A stretch of DNA of 64,000 nt from Valencia hispanica. Lineage: Eukaryota; Chordata; Actinopteri; Cyprinodontiformes; Valenciidae. The notes under the pieces were generated by a model. That model made no database searches. It had not been told where the DNA came from and worked only from the letters and a program-made list of their open reading frames with translations. Shown one piece after another: positions 23,981 to 37,583 of this stretch; position 1 is the first letter of the stretch, and every line of letters starts with the position of its first letter. Position numbers and translations under genes: made by a program. The stretch lies in the NCBI GenBank assembly GCA_963556495.2, contig OY747716.1, positions 15,589,040 to 15,653,039 on the forward strand, given 5' to 3'.

Positions 23981-26900
23981 CTCGCAACTCATAGGCAGGT
24001 GCAACATGTAGCTGTGAGGAGAAATGGGTGGAGGGGCTTTCTCCTGAGCCCATCTTTGACGTCTGAGACTAACAAGGACAGGTTCAAAGGTCGGACTGAG
24101 TAGTGTTGTTGGGTTCCGATCTGAGGCCCACCTCTGTGTGACAGCTTTATACATGGAACAGACCTCCCCGTCAGCCATTTTCCCAGGCACAATAACAATG
24201 ATGTGGTTTATTTCCACATCCATTTATACCTGAGCCTAACATCTAATAATATCGGAGCATGAAAACATAGGTCTTTTTTGGTTGCGTTTTTGAAGAAGTC
24301 CAGAATGTTATTTGTCCTGCAAAAGCAAACAATCCTGCACTTATAAAAACAGCCCCGCCCGCAGATCTGCACTGCTTCAACTACAGTACACTGATTGTGC
24401 AAATGACCACACGCCCCTTAAGACAACATATAACCAGCCAAAGATATTATTTTGTACATGTTGCTGGCAACATGTAGAAAGATTTGTTCGTGGTGAGGCA
24501 AAGTCTAAGAAAAAATGGACGCTGAGGTTTTTCCTGTTGTTAAAAAAAAGGTGAAGAAGCTTTATTTGCACCCCAATTACTTTTGGGGAAAGCATTTGAC
24601 CTCAACAACCTGCAGGATCAAATTGAAGTTCACTGTGCAGTGGTATTGCACAATATCATTGTCATACAAAGACAAACTGATGGTAATAACTCCTAATAGT
24701 ACTATTAAAGTTCATTTGACCTTGAGACATATTTACCAATGCTTTTCCATCTTGACTGGAGCCAGAAGCTTACCGTTTTTACTCGGCTCTTAAAAGAAGC
24801 TTTATGGTGTTGGCCAAAAAGCTTTTATACCTTAATTCGATTCCTAATGGAGTTTTCACAAGCCACCTATGTAAGCCAGAATATGTGTAACTGTCTGCTC
24901 CGAACTGTGTAAGACTGTAGATCCACTATTCTTTTTCTGATGCCAAATTAGGGCCAAATTATCTTCACTGATAAGATCTTACATGACGGCTGGAACCAAC
25001 AGCTCAGCTCTAACATGCCAAGGGTCTTTTACCCCCTTTATTGGAACCCCTGGACTCCATCTATTAAGACAACCAATAGATCGCCTAAAATACGGTTGCA
25101 AGACATTTATTTACATTTATGTAGGCAATAAACGTGCATTACGGAAGGCTGGGTAGAGTTAAACTGCTTAGAGGAAGATGAGAGGGTCATAATAACCTTC
25201 ACCCTACCCAAACAAGCTCTAAGAAATAATTAAAAACTTGTCAGCAGAGAGGCCGAAATAGCTTTGCTCTATTTTCATATCAGACTTATGAACTTAAGAA
25301 TGACAAAGGCAGTGATATGAATTTAGTATAAGACATGTGGGATTTTTTGCAATGGTAAGTCATGACATTTAAGATTTAAGGAATATTTAATTTGTCCAAG
25401 AAAACCGTAGACGCCTTTTTGGAATAGACAATAAAAATAGAACCAATTTGGCGTCTACCATCTAAACCATTAAAGGTTCTGAGGGAGAAAATATAACAGA
25501 TTGATAAAACTCTGGTGATCGTTTCAAGGGAAAAGCTAAAGAAGCCGCTCTTTACTTTTTTTAAAACATTGCGTTTTACATTTATTCTCTGAGGTGGAGC
25601 ACAATTGACTGGTGAGTTTAGACTAGTTTTACTAGTCTTGATCCTCAAAAGTGTTTGGTGTGATGGTGGTTACTGAAGAAAGAAAACTCAAAAGTAGAAA
25701 CTTTCCTGACCATTGAGGTGTGTAAGATGAAGTCAGAAGAAGAACAAAACCTATAATGAGTATTTCTAACTAGACGTATTTTTAAAATCAACAGAACCCC
25801 AGAACTTTCCGCTCTTGTTTTGCATTAGAAAGGGATGGCTTCTGGCTTGTAGATGTTGCACTCTGACAGATATTTACTTGAAGCGGGTTACGGGGGACAG
25901 ACAGTTTTCTAATGCTGTTAAGAAAATTAGATCAGAGAAGTGAGGTTGCATTTGTCCACATCAGCATTGAGCACCGAGATGTGTACGTATTAATGTAGGA
26001 CAGATGGATACATTGGTAAAGTAACTTTTAGAAAGAAAAGAAATGTTCTACATCTCTTTTTACTCTCACCATTCCCAACCTTTGCTTCTTCTTCAGTTTG
26101 TGTGTGGAAACCCTTATGGGTGGAATACACTTGCCTGTTTTATAGCAAGCATTAGCTGATCTGTCAGTGACACAGCTGCCTTTGCCTTTGCCTACTGTTA
26201 TGTGAAATTGCACTTTAATTAAATTAGGCCAGCTAATTATGAGGCCCCTAAATCAATCACCAGGTCAATAAGCAAGGCACAAAGTGGACAGAAATGCTCA
26301 AGACTTTTTTTCAAACCTCATCAATAACAGCTGAAACAGAAGCAGAACAGTCATGAGCTAGAGAGCCGGAGGTTCAAACAGAGGAGGGATGACAGCATAT
26401 TAAGTTATCATCAGCGGTGACTATCCAGAGCACTTCTTAGATCTGAGCTGTCTAAATATCACTTTCGTATAGAATAGAAATGTTTCAAAGAACTCAAATG
26501 TGTGCTTTTTTTGTTTGTTATTGAGGGTAGCACTGGGTTTTGTGTTTCTGATGTAGAGGGAGTCTGGGTTTTTTGGTGTCTTCTGGCTTTGTTGACGGGA
26601 GGTAATTGTGAACATCCAATCCTGAAGGATGAGTGCGTGGCCCCGCTGAGGCGATGGTCCCAGCTGAATCCAGGGTCTTTAACCATGCATTAAAAGGAGC
26701 TCTGTGGTGCTTTCGCAGATTAATCATCATTTTGAGCTTATTAAGTGGGCGGACAGTCTGCTTTCCATTGCTCCGAACATTTAATCCATCTTTCAAACTG
26801 TGAAGGTCAGTCACTGAACATTACCCCTGTTGAAATAATAGCAGTTGCTTGAATTTAAATGAGATCGCCCGTGGATCTGAATCCAATTGTAATCAAATAC

Positions 26901-27116
26901 AATTTCGTATTTTAATTATGTTTAGTAGCCGCTCTTGCAATTACGGGAGTCAGGATCATGCTGATTTATTGAGTTGCACAGGAGTTGCCAGCGAACTACT
27001 CTTCTTACATTGCCAAATTTCTATTTAAACCACTTCATTCAACTGTTACTTTACCGCAAGTGCTTCAGCAGGCAATAAAAGGAAAATGGTGAGGGATCAA
27101 CCCTTTTCTGAAGGAC

Positions 27117-27257
<141 letters not shown>

Positions 27258-28309
27258 GCTAAATCCTGAAATACATTAATAAACAGAATGACTGTAGATG
27301 AGTTTGAGCAAAGTAAAGATTTAGTGCACTTCAGATGGTTATTAGAGAAGTTGAATGCTCAGTTCTACACATCAGCCATTGTTTACTGCCTTGTTTGAGC
27401 AGGTGTAGAGGGTCCTGAATAGGGGCTCATCTGCAGCATCATGGGAGTGGTGTGAGGTTGTGAGGGGGTGGGGAGGGCTTTCAATTTCATTTTAATTGGA
27501 CGCCAGAATTATTGGATAAAAGGGAGACAGGAAGCCATTCGGCTGAATCCTTCTTTCATACCAAGCCTAAGTGAGTAGGAGGGTGGGGGAGTGGGGAGGG
27601 CCTTATGAGGGCCTGTAATGAAGAGAGATCCCAAAAGGCACCGGTAGGGTCACAGTAATCTTACAGACCCAAGAGAGATGACTGGACTGAGGATCGGTGG
27701 CAGGAGCAGCTGCTTCAGTACAAACAGACAATGGAAAGAAAGGAGGATATAGAGAAAAAACAAACCTGAAGCTGGGTTAGGGGTTGATAGTGCATTAAAA
27801 GCAATATGTATAGCAGCTCTGAATGCAAAGACAGTAAGACGGAACAAGATACCGATTGGTTCAAAGATTAAGCCGGTTGGACATGATGAAAATGTACTTG
27901 GTGAGCACAATAAGCGATTAGATGACTGCTTGGATGCAATTCTTTGGTGTGTTATAATATTTCAACGACTGTGCATTAAAACAATTATTTCCAACAATAT
28001 CTCTGGCCGATCAGATGGGCCTTTCACTGTCCATTATGCCCACTAATTATCTTGATTTTGACCAAGATTTGAAAGCTCGGGGAGAGTAATGAGGAGATTG
28101 AAATAAAGAAAAATAAAGAAAGTAGTGAGGGAAATGAGGGTTAATAGTAATCAACATTGTCATCTCAATATTAAACAATAACATTGCAATGTCATGTTTT
28201 CCTAATATATCATGCAGCTCTAGTGACAACAAAAGTAATGCAGATGTACAAGGAAATCAAAACAAATTAGTCGATATATTGGGTTACATGTAATAGATAG
28301 CTTGTTGTT

Positions 28310-28570
28310 GAAAAGCCTTTCCTAGGATCGACAACTTCAAGATGTCTCCTGTCTAGTCACAGGCATTGCTGAGATGTGATTTTGAGCCATTCTTCCACAC
28401 ACAATGTCTTCAAGACCTGAAGGCTATGGGGGCAATTTGATCTGCAGCTCCTTATACAGATTTTCAGTTGGATTAGAGTGGATGATACACTGGACCATTC
28501 TAACAACTTTATTTTATTTCTGTGACTCTTTGGAGACTAAGTCTCATTTGATCAGACAATTTTCTACTAA
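28310..28570 (-). mobile_element. Tc1-like relic of another family ('family E')
   Basis: 'CTTCAAGATGTCTCCTGTCT', 'GCCATTCTTCCACACACAAT' and 'CAGATTTTCAGTTGGATTAG' follow the antisense N-terminal half of a Tc1 transposase. It is cut off by the LINE that begins near 28600. Confidence 0.5.
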
Positions 28571-28599
28571 TAATTCATTGACTTGTCCAAATGTCTAAC

Positions 28600-29000
28600 T
28601 GACTCAATTTGTTGTCATTATACCAACCCAACCGGACCACTCAGGTCTTCTGATTCAAGTCTACACTGCCTCCCTAGAGTCCAAACGGAAAATGGAGAAG
28701 CGGCATTCAATTTTTATGCTCCTCAAGTTTGGAACAACCTTCCAGAAAACTGCAAAGCTGCCGAAACACTGAATCCATTTAAATCAAAGCTAAAAACTCA
28801 TCTATTTAGAGCTGCCTTTGATCAATAATCACCGGAACATTCTTAATTTGAATCTGGATTGCAGCATTTCTTTTTTTCTTTTTCTTTTGCAACTGTAATG
28901 TATGGTTTTCTTTTTTGTTCATTTACTTTGTTGTTTTTATCATGTAAAAAACTTTGAACTGCCTTGTTGCTGAAATGAGCAAGGCAAATAAACTTGACAA
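28600..29000 (+). pseudogene. L2-like LINE, RT C-terminus and 3' UTR
   Basis: The frame 28620-28828 reads LRSSDSSLHCLPRVQTENGE, then AAFNFYAPQVWNNLPENC and FKSKLKTHLFRAAFDQ before a stop. This is the conserved extreme C-terminus of L2/CR1-group reverse transcriptases. A short 3' UTR ends 'CAAGGCAAATAAACTTGAC'. It is a 5'-truncated insertion. The same C-terminal signature is seen antisense at the right edge of the window (63962-64000). Confidence 0.78.
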
Positions 29001-30164
29001 GGAAAATGTGTATCTACACTTTCAAGTTTTTTCTGCTCTCTGTAAGTGGTCATTGGCTTTTATAGTAAAACAATGTTGTTTCTATTTCAAACCTGTATCG
29101 CCCATGGTTCTCAATGGAGCATTAAGAAGTTCAAAAGTACATCTGTAACCAATGCAATCGGTATGTTTCGAAGGATTGTGAGGGAAAAAGAGGGCTCTTT
29201 GTTTTTACCCACAATGAGATGCAATACCTTAGTAATGAGAAACCTTTTATTAGGCAATCAAGTAGAACTAACCTAGCCTGTGTTAACTGCTACTCGGAGG
29301 GAGCATTATTGCTTTCTAAATACTGACCAATTTCAGTTAGTTTCTTACATTTCTAAGCCATTTTTTCAAATTTTCTTTATATGTTTATTAGTAATGTAGA
29401 CTTGTTTGCATGTATTATTTGGGTTGTTCCCGACATATGGCTTTCAATTTCAATAACCCTATTGAAAATATGTTTCCTGAAGAAAAAAAACACTGACTTG
29501 TTTGTTACTTATTTTCCTCACTGTACTTTATATTGCTTTATACGATCAGATTTCAGCCAATCCTGTCAGCATCACTTGGATTCTCACTGCTCAAAGGCTA
29601 CATAAAGAAACATTACTAAACAACTGGAAGCTCTGTTATAGAAAAAAAATTGAAAATAATGTAAACATAGCTGAGATTGGGAATGCATGAAATACCAGAC
29701 ATCACTGTGATGAAGCCCAGCAGGGAGGCTGCACTTTCTACTTCAACAGCCTGTGTACCTCCAACCTAAAGAACAGACAATTCCTATGGTAAACTGCTCA
29801 GCAGGGAAAACTATGTCATACCAGAAATTGTCTTGCTTTGCTTCCAATCTTGAAAAAACAGATTTTCTTTTTTATAGTTTCAAACATTTATGGAGCCACA
29901 GGTATCCATGTACTTCAAAATAAAAGTGTCTGAATCAGCATAGGATAGCTTATTGTTGAGAATATGCAGTCACATCTCACTGTACAGCCATTGTAAAAAG
30001 AAACGACACCCCTTTCAAATTCCAGGGTTTAGATACCTTGTACACAGGCAGGGCCTTTGCCCTCTATAAATGTTTCCAAATTAACTTCATAGTTGTTACA
30101 ACAATTATGTCATAGTGGAATCTGTACAGTGTGGTTCTGTAAACCATAGGTTAGCATGAATAAA

Positions 30165-30500
30165 ATTAGTGATGCACCAATCAGAAATTTGTGGCAAACT
30201 ACCAATCTCCGATTTTTGATAAGCTTTGTCCTGCCAGCACCAGTATTATCCGATCCCCAGTTCTTTAAGAGCTTTACTATGTAAACATGAAAAAACAGCA
30301 TTTAAAATAAACTGCTCCTAGATACAAATCTAAGATTACGGTTGATGCCAAGCAGTATGTGAAAAGCAACCACTGTAAAACAGGGTTTTACTAACAAATA
30401 AAAGAAGGAAAAAAATAACAAGTTTAAATTTTAAACTGTCTCTAGCATTTTATATTAGGGATTACCAGGATTAGCATGGCTAACAGTACTGACCGTAAAC
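30165..30500. repeat. Dispersed repeat 'X', copy 1
   Basis: It begins 'AGTGATGCACCAATCAGAAA' and includes 'AAGCTTTGTCCTGCCAGCAC' and 'GGATTAGCATGGCTAACAGT'. Related sequence is at 43605-44060 and, reversed, at 48560-49200. The GATGCACC start recalls hAT-type ends, but no clean inverted repeat or target duplication was found. Confidence 0.4.
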
Positions 30501-31417
30501 GTCAGTCACCGGTGCATTCCTTACCTTAAAGATGTCACAAATAAGGATTTATTGCCAACAAGGCAGCAAATATTCCCAAATTCAGCATGTTGCATACTTT
30601 GCATACTTTTTACACTTGCATATTTTGTGCCATGTAACTTCATTTTTGCACACCCAAATCTGAAAATAGCTAACTTTATATGCCCATTTTCACTATTGGA
30701 ACATCCGGGTAATTTTACTGTACGTTCACGGTATCAAAAAACCAATTTCCTCTAGGATCAATTAAGTATTTTTGATTTGAATTGAAACAGATCTAATCTC
30801 TTCACTAAGTAGCAGTACTCAGACCGAAGAGTGTTCTCAAGGTGATGTGGTAGAGCTAAATTGTGGTGGAATTTTCTGACAAGAAAAACAATTGGATATT
30901 TGACTTTCTATCCAGTTGTTCAGGGCTGATGAAGTTTATCACTAGCTGATATTTTTCAGTTCATCTTTAATACATTTAGTACCTGGTAAAGACTAGGTCA
31001 TTTGTACATTAAAAGCCTAGGCTTAATAGAGAATGTGCTTACTTTTTACCATGACTATATATATCGATCTATTTTTTCTGCCCTCTGTGTAAAAATATTA
31101 AACAAATAATAAACTGACGTCTAGTGTGTTGTATAAGCAAACAGTGTGACTACTTATACTTCTTTTGTTTTTTTCCCTTCAGGAGTCGCCACAGCAAATC
31201 ATCTGTCTCCATTTAATCAAACAGCAAAACTAAGATAAAGGAATCATGACCTGTAATTTTCACTTTTCCACGAGAAAAAATGTATGTTATGATTGCCTAA
31301 CGATTATACACACGGCGGGAAGCCGATATTTAAAAGTGAAGCGTTTGTTTACCCCTGGGTTCGTCTACCAGCCCACGTGCACGCGCACCCAAATACGCAA
31401 TGTTAAATTTCTGGCCA

Positions 31418-31431
31418 ACTTGACGTCAAGT
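31418..31431. promoter_or_regulatory. 14-bp palindrome containing a CRE (TGACGTCA)
   Basis: ACTTGACGTCAAGT is a perfect palindrome with the full CREB/ATF core. It sits in a CpG-rich patch (31290-31460) that also has CACGTG at about 31374. Whether it is used is unknown; it precedes a GC-rich repeat block. Confidence 0.35.
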
Positions 31432-31479
31432 CGGCGCAGGATATACCTTGTATAGACATCGCAGACCTATGCTGCAGGA

Positions 31480-32525
31480 AGCCCTAACAGGTAGCTGTCA
31501 GGTGGCTCGGTGGGCGACGTGTCCGGCGTCTCCACTTGATTTCCTGTTCTGTGTATTTCGTGCTTGGTCATTTCATAAGTGGGTTTGATTGACATTGGTA
31601 TGATGCTTGGTGTTGGTGCTCTGCGGTGTGTGGGATTGAGATTCAGGGGCTGGTTGAGCTCGGTGTCCGGGTGCTGGCTGGTCTTGGCCTGGGGATGCCG
31701 TCCAACTGCTAGGGCTATTGGTGTGGTGCTCCGACATGGGGCGGTGTATTGGGATGTCGGCTGTGGGGATTGGCCCTGGGGTGGCAGCGGCGCATGTCAG
31801 CCATCAGCTGCCACGGCCCCCGCGGCTTGGCGGGGTGCCCTCGGGTCTCCAGGCCCATGGCTGGATCTGCCCTGGTGTAGCCGGTTGCCGGCGAAACCCA
31901 TGGGCTTGTTGCTGCGGACCCCGGGGCACTGCATTATAGCACCTGGATGTTCCCCCAGGCCTCTCCTCTGCTCCTCTCTTGGGGGGTGCGGTTAACCCTG
32001 CGTTGGTCTGCCTGGGGCTCCTGTGCTCTGGGGGTCCTTTGGGTTTCTATGGCTCCTACCTCCTTCATGTCTGCGTCGATTCCTGGGAGCTGGATCGATT
32101 GCTCCTCACACCAGCTATTGAACACTCGTATGGAGAAACCTTATATGCACCAGCATGCTCATACACACAGACACAGATGTGGGGATTCCGGTGTTTAGAG
32201 ATGCATCCTTGGGCTTAGGTCACCATTACTAAATCTTATAATAATCGGTACTATGAGCTTTGCAGTGACTGTGTTATTGTATTTATATAACTATTTGTGG
32301 GTTGTGGTTGTGTAGTTCTCATTTCACATTGTTTTATTTGTTTTGTTTTTTTGCTCTCCCTCCCGTCCTGTTTATGTGGAGGCGGACTGGGATGTTTTCT
32401 TTGTTCCCCTTCCTCTCTTGCATCTTCAACTTACCCTCTCCCTCTTAACTTTTTTTCCTACCTCTCTTCATCTTCTTCCTTTGTTCCCCTTTATTTTCCG
32501 TCTCCATGCCCATAATATCAGAAAA
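31480..32525 (+). mobile_element. GC-rich LINE 3'-UTR-like block
   Basis: The stretch 31580-32050 is GC-rich with many GGGG/CCCC tracts. It is followed by an AT- and pyrimidine-rich part containing 'TTGTTCCCCTTCCTCTCTTG', which recurs at 40120-40140 inside a proven retrotransposed insertion. It resembles the GC-rich 3' region of fish L1/Tx1-type LINEs, an identification from memory. The long open frames here are low-complexity G/W/P-rich and not coding. Confidence 0.42.
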
Positions 32526-33982
32526 AAAAACACAACAATTTCTGATAAAGATTTCTTACATATCAAGCGGAGTACTATAGCAAAAGCTGTAATGCTCCAT
32601 TTGTGAAAGCAAATCTGTTGGTACTTGGTACTCAGATACCAATTATGAGTGACACACTGCCAGACACGACACATAAAAAAAAGGTATATGGGAAAAAAAA
32701 CAATGGCTACAATGCAATAAATTGATCTTCTACCCAAAACTTCAGATTTAAAATCAGGAAAGCAGGAGAACAAAAAACAACCAGAAAGCACAAAGATCCT
32801 TAAAAAGGTTTGGTATTCTTCTCAATAGCTCTGAAATAAAACGTCATTTTTCTCCCAGTTTCCATCTAACTCTCACTAATATCCTTTTTTTTTTGTCGAT
32901 GTCAACAAAATAGCTATTTGGCAAAGATGGAAAGGGGGGACTACTCTTCTGTTTCCATGTGCCCCAGAAAGTGGATGTTTATTGTTGGCCAGGGCCTTAT
33001 TATGTTCTCTCTGCACCTTAAAAGCCTTGGCTTGCAAATGGGACCTATAAAACAGTGAGAAAAGTATGTTGTGACAATGGAACTCATTATGTTAGAGTGG
33101 ACTCATTTGGCTGTCTGCACAGCGCTGGCCCCCATCCTTGCCATGTGAGAAATTGGGCATGATCAATCACAGAATACTGCCCTGTTTGTAACTTTTTGTA
33201 TTAAAGAAACAAAGGTGTATCTTCAGCATTAAAAATGCTACCATATATTGCATATTCCACTACATTTAGATTTCTATCCAAGTTAGTCAAGATTTAGTGC
33301 ACATGTTAGGTTTGATATACAAACCGTAGACCTTGGAAACAGGGAAAGGTTCAAACCTGGTAGAGAAAGAAGGTCACCATTTAATCTCAAGCTAAGGATG
33401 AGCATGCAGCTTCCTTTCCCAGCTTTGTTCAATGCTGCCCATGCTGGTTTGGCTCCAGGCTGGCGGCCTCGTTCTATTCCCTCAAGTCATTATTGTCTTC
33501 AACTAAGGTGCCCCTGCACCCTGTGATTTGCGGGTAATGAGCTGGCTCCCCCCTGCCCGTGTTCAATTATTCTCATTGAGAAAGTGATTTCTCACTCCAC
33601 AGAGCAAAACGGAGATGGCAAATGCATGCACTCTAAACAAGAATCAAGAATTAACATGTTCACAGCTAGCTTTGGAGAGAGGTATAGTCACCCACACGAT
33701 GCAAAGGATGTAGCTGATGTAGACAAAGGTTAGATGGACAACAGAATAACGTTAATATATCCAACTAGAAGGACAGAAAGTTCAGAAATGCTGTATTCTA
33801 CCCAGTCATTAGTAGTTCTTTGAAAGAGGTTGTAAAAATAGTTAAAAGGAGTAGTATAAGGGGGGCACTAACATTACTGTGATGGGGTGGCACAACAAAA
33901 AACTGAAATATAATTTATATTTTAAACTAACTGATTTAATGTGAAACAGCAGCCTGTCTAAGGTCCACTAGCAAGCCATTTT

Positions 33983-34020
33983 GGATGGATGGATGGATGG
34001 ATGGATGGATGGATGGATGA
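33983..34020. repeat. (GGAT)n microsatellite
   Basis: About nine GGAT units, as at the tails of some fish RTE-type LINEs; no LINE body was identified beside it. Confidence 0.92.
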
Positions 34021-34885
34021 ATGTTAGAAACAATGCCAATATTGCCAAAAAACAAGGCTGCTCCCAATTCAATTCGAAAATGTCCGCCCAGTTTCCTGTT
34101 CAAACTTGTTAGGAGGAGGTTGACACAATGGTTGTACAGATTTTAAAACAGTGCAGAAGAAAAAAAAGTTATTTAGAAAGGACAGAGTGGTTTATTAAAC
34201 TGTGTATTGGAACTACTAAAGAAATAACATTCATTTGTCTCTTTTCAAAGAAGTAGAGCAGCGATTTCTCACATTGTATATCTAGGTATAAATTGCTGTG
34301 GCTTTGATGTCTGTCTGTTTAAAGTATGAATAGAGTTCTGTAGTTCTTATTTATGAGTGCATAATGACTGTTTCTGCTGCTCTTCAATTATGTTTTTATG
34401 TCTTGCTGTGGATTTGAAGTAAATTGCCCAACTAGTGGCGCTACCTGCCCTCATCTTAATCCAAACATAAAAAACACAATACATGCAAAGAAACCGTGGT
34501 AATATAAAAAATCTTCTGGCAAAACATTTCAAGTTTCAATTATTTTAATTTTAAATAGTGTTTGAAAGCAACACAACAGTCTGTGACACTTTGATTAGAT
34601 GTAACCACACAGTATTCTGTATATAATCATTCAAATACACTTCACAGATTGGGTGAAAATAGACACCAAACAGTCCTGCTTGGAATAAACTAATGTGACT
34701 GTAGCTGGTCACACTTCAAAGTGAGACATACCTGATGTAGTTTTGTTTCTTCAAACATGATATCAACCTGTTTGGGTAGCCAAATAAATAGCGCGCTATG
34801 TATGTGAATGTCGTCAAGATGATTGAAATCACATATGAAATTATGATTTTATCATTTGAAATGAAAACTATCCAAACCAACATGA

Positions 34886-35605
34886 CGCTATGAAAAAGTG
34901 AAATTGGCTCTTAAATCTAATAACTGGTTGTGCAACCCATGGTAGCAATTTTCATGAAACAGTTTGGATATCTAGCATAACTAGTCTTCTGGTCCACTCT
35001 TCATTGTTAAATTAATTCAGCCACAATGGAGGGTTTTTATACATCCTGCCTAAGAAGGTTAAGCAGCTTCTTTAAGGGTAAACTACAACCTCACAATGGA
35101 ATCTAACATAATTATAAATACATTTTGACTTACAGACCTTCCTTTTTTGGCCATTCAGAGGACACACTTCTTCCAAAAAGTTACACTTCTTTCTCATCCG
35201 TCATCTCATTAATCATCCGGGCAAATGAGGCCTGCATTGCTTTAGATATTGTTCTGGGTTCGTTTGTGATTCCTGATTGAGTTGACGACGAGCTTTTGGA
35301 GTAATTTTGATAGACCAGCCACTCATTGGAGGTCAACCATTGTTCCATCTTAGCTGTATTTAGGGAGACTGTGGTTCCCTGAAGCCTAAAAGCCTTAGTA
35401 AGGGCTTGGTAACTTTCCGGATCAATATATGTCAATGACTTGTAGCTTTTTTGAGATATTTAAACATACTTTAAATGGTCAGTTTAGTTCTATCTAGGTG
35501 AACTGGTGTGGCTTGGGTGTGGTTGGTCGAATTCAACTTAATTCATAAATTTGGTTAATCACAGTCAATTCATGATTTAACAACTGGGGGCATTTCATTT
35601 TCCCA
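34886..35605 (-). mobile_element. Tc1-like relic ('family D')
   Basis: 'TGAAAAAGTGAAATTGGCTC' and 'TAATAACTGGTTGTGCAACC' begin it, and 'GGGGGCATTTCATTTTCCCA' ends it. The minus-strand frame 35435-35181 (NTAKMEQWLTSNEWLVYQNY, ISKAMQASFA) is the N-terminal part of its transposase, left open by chance. The catalytic half is deleted near 35130-35190. The low-level frame should not be taken for a host gene. Confidence 0.68.
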
Positions 35606-36884
35606 GTGTGCTGGAAAGGTTTGGACATCTGTTCACCCTTAATAAATGTAATCTATTAGAAGTGTTTTGTATTACTCAGGTTATTTTTAATATAAAAATA
35701 TGTCCTATCATCTAAAACATTTAAAAAAGACAAAAAGGAAAAACAAAGGAAATCAGTAGGAGAGCAAATAGTTTCATCAGCTCTGAATCTTAAAGTCAGC
35801 AAGTGTGTTGAAAAAGCAGATTAGAAGTGATATAGGAGTCATCTGCAAACTTAAAGACAATTGTTGATTCATATTGGTTTACAACACAGGTTTTATAATT
35901 AAGAGTTTGTCAACAAAAACATTAGCTCACGGCCAGATAAAATTCACAACATCGTCCATCTAATTTTAGTTTTCCAGGACTGATCTGATGTTACGTCATT
36001 TTTAAGAAGTAATAAAAAGGCAGGCACAGAAAAAAACTATAAAACCCTCTTAGACATCAAAGAAGGCAAAAGTGACTGCACTGTTCTGGAATTTAGGATG
36101 CGATTTCTGCTGCCCGCAGTCTTGAATGCAATAAACCCATGCTGTGACTGAATGGAACATGAAGGTAGAGATGCGCACAGCCTCCACCAGGTTGCAGTGT
36201 AGAGAGTCAGTAACAGACAGAGGGGAAAACATAGTGAAAGACTTGTAGTTGTCCACGTCTTTTCTGATGGGGAGGTGGGCTCACTCCCAAACTGGGTCTT
36301 AATGCTCAGCTGCTCTGACACTGCCTGGAGCTTGCCTCAGGGCCTACAGAATGTGTGGGCTTTGCCAAAAACTAAGTGTGGGGAATAGACTGAGTTCACT
36401 CACAAAAAAAAGCAATTACACATAAACACTTACATCCTCACTGAATTGCTGAGAGGTTAGGAGACATTCCAGGTGTGGCAGTTTTTTACTTATATTTGTG
36501 ATTGTTACGTTGAGTAAAACGAACAATGATCTTCTTATCTGTCATCTGATAAAACAGGTTCCAGACCTCCTGTGAGGCCGAACTCTACACACACAAAAAA
36601 GTAGAGAAACTGCTTAAATTACTGAAAGTATTTACAAGATATTTACAGTATTTACAACAGCCCTATGCGTTTGTCTGGTGAGAAGTGAAAATATAAAAGG
36701 GAAGGACTGTTATCACAATTCTCCTTATTTCATTACTCTACCTTCAGGCTGAACTGCCTTGTCTGTTTTCTGCATCTTGGCTGAGTATTTAAGCCAGGCG
36801 GCTCATCACTTTGGGTTCCCCTTAAAACCCGTCAGACAAGATGCCTCATTAAACAACAAAGCGAGCGATGCACCACGACAGTTG

Positions 36885-36928
36885 GAGGCCTGATCAAAGA
36901 TGTGATTCTACATCTTTGATCAGGCCTC
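36885..36928. repeat. Perfect 19-bp inverted repeat with 6-bp loop
   Basis: The left arm 36885-36903 is GAGGCCTGATCAAAGATGT, the spacer is GATTCT, and the right arm 36910-36928 is its exact complement. It is followed by a near-exact direct repeat TGACACTGTT/TTGACACTGTT. Confidence 0.97.
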
Positions 36929-37402
36929 TGACACTGTTTTGACACTGTTATGTAACTTTTATTTTTGGGCACACTGGATAGGTTTTTATTTCATGTCATT
37001 TTGTGTGAACATTATCACTTGAAACATAATTTTGTCAAACAATAACCCAAAAAGATATTTTGCATTTAAAAAGTATTTATACCCCAAGAACTTTTTCATA
37101 TTATATCTTATAACAAATAAACTTTATTGTAGTTTTGCATGATTGTATGTGATAGACCACAAAATCGTGGATAATAGCAATGGTGAAGGAAAACACTTTA
37201 TTCCAAAGACAAATTTATAACGTTAATGTTACATATAACATTACATCATATGTAATCTGCCTCTTTTGCTCTAATATCACTAAATAACAATGCCAATTAC
37301 CTTGAGAACACATTAGATTAATTTTAGTAAAAGTCCACCAGTATGTAATTTGTTTCGTATGAATACAGCTGTTCCATGAATGCGTCAAGAGGTTTGTTAG
37401 AG

Positions 37403-37583
37403 CACTGTTTCCCAACCCTGGTCAAGAAACGTGTTTTAGATGTTTCAATGCTTTAACACACCTGCTTCAGATGATTGCAGTTCAGCAAAAGCCAGTTAAT
37501 TAGCCATCTATTGAAATTAGGAGCGCTAAAACAGTGAATCATCTAGAACACACAGGGAGGTGTGCCTTGAGCACCAGGGTTGT
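37403..37583. mobile_element. Short palindromic hAT-type MITE in the Tc1 relic
   Basis: Its ends CACTGTTTCCCAACCCTGG and (complement) ACAACCCTGG are inverted. The flanking octamers TGTTAGAG and TGCGAGAG agree at 6 of 8 positions, a decayed 8-bp duplication. The Tc1 sequence is continuous once it is removed. The same family is at 39993-40606. Confidence 0.68.

Noticed and set aside
23900..24223. 107-codon minus-strand frame near the TG repeat
   Set aside because: Half of it is THTH repeat. The rest has no known motif and no splice borders in frame with pard3.
26518..26814. 98-codon minus-strand frame considered as an extra pard3 exon
   Set aside because: No PARD3 similarity, and the flanking exons 46452-46589 and 17691-17797 already join in frame without it.
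31579..31995. 138-codon plus-strand frame
   Set aside because: Low-complexity G/W/P/C-rich translation of a GC-rich repeat block. No motif, no splice context, and overlapping frames are equally open.
35181..35435. 84-codon minus-strand frame with convincing protein composition
   Set aside because: Its sequence and flanks follow, in order, the N-terminal part of a Tc1-like transposase in a relic at 34886-35605. The supposed start is TTG, with no splice acceptor before it.
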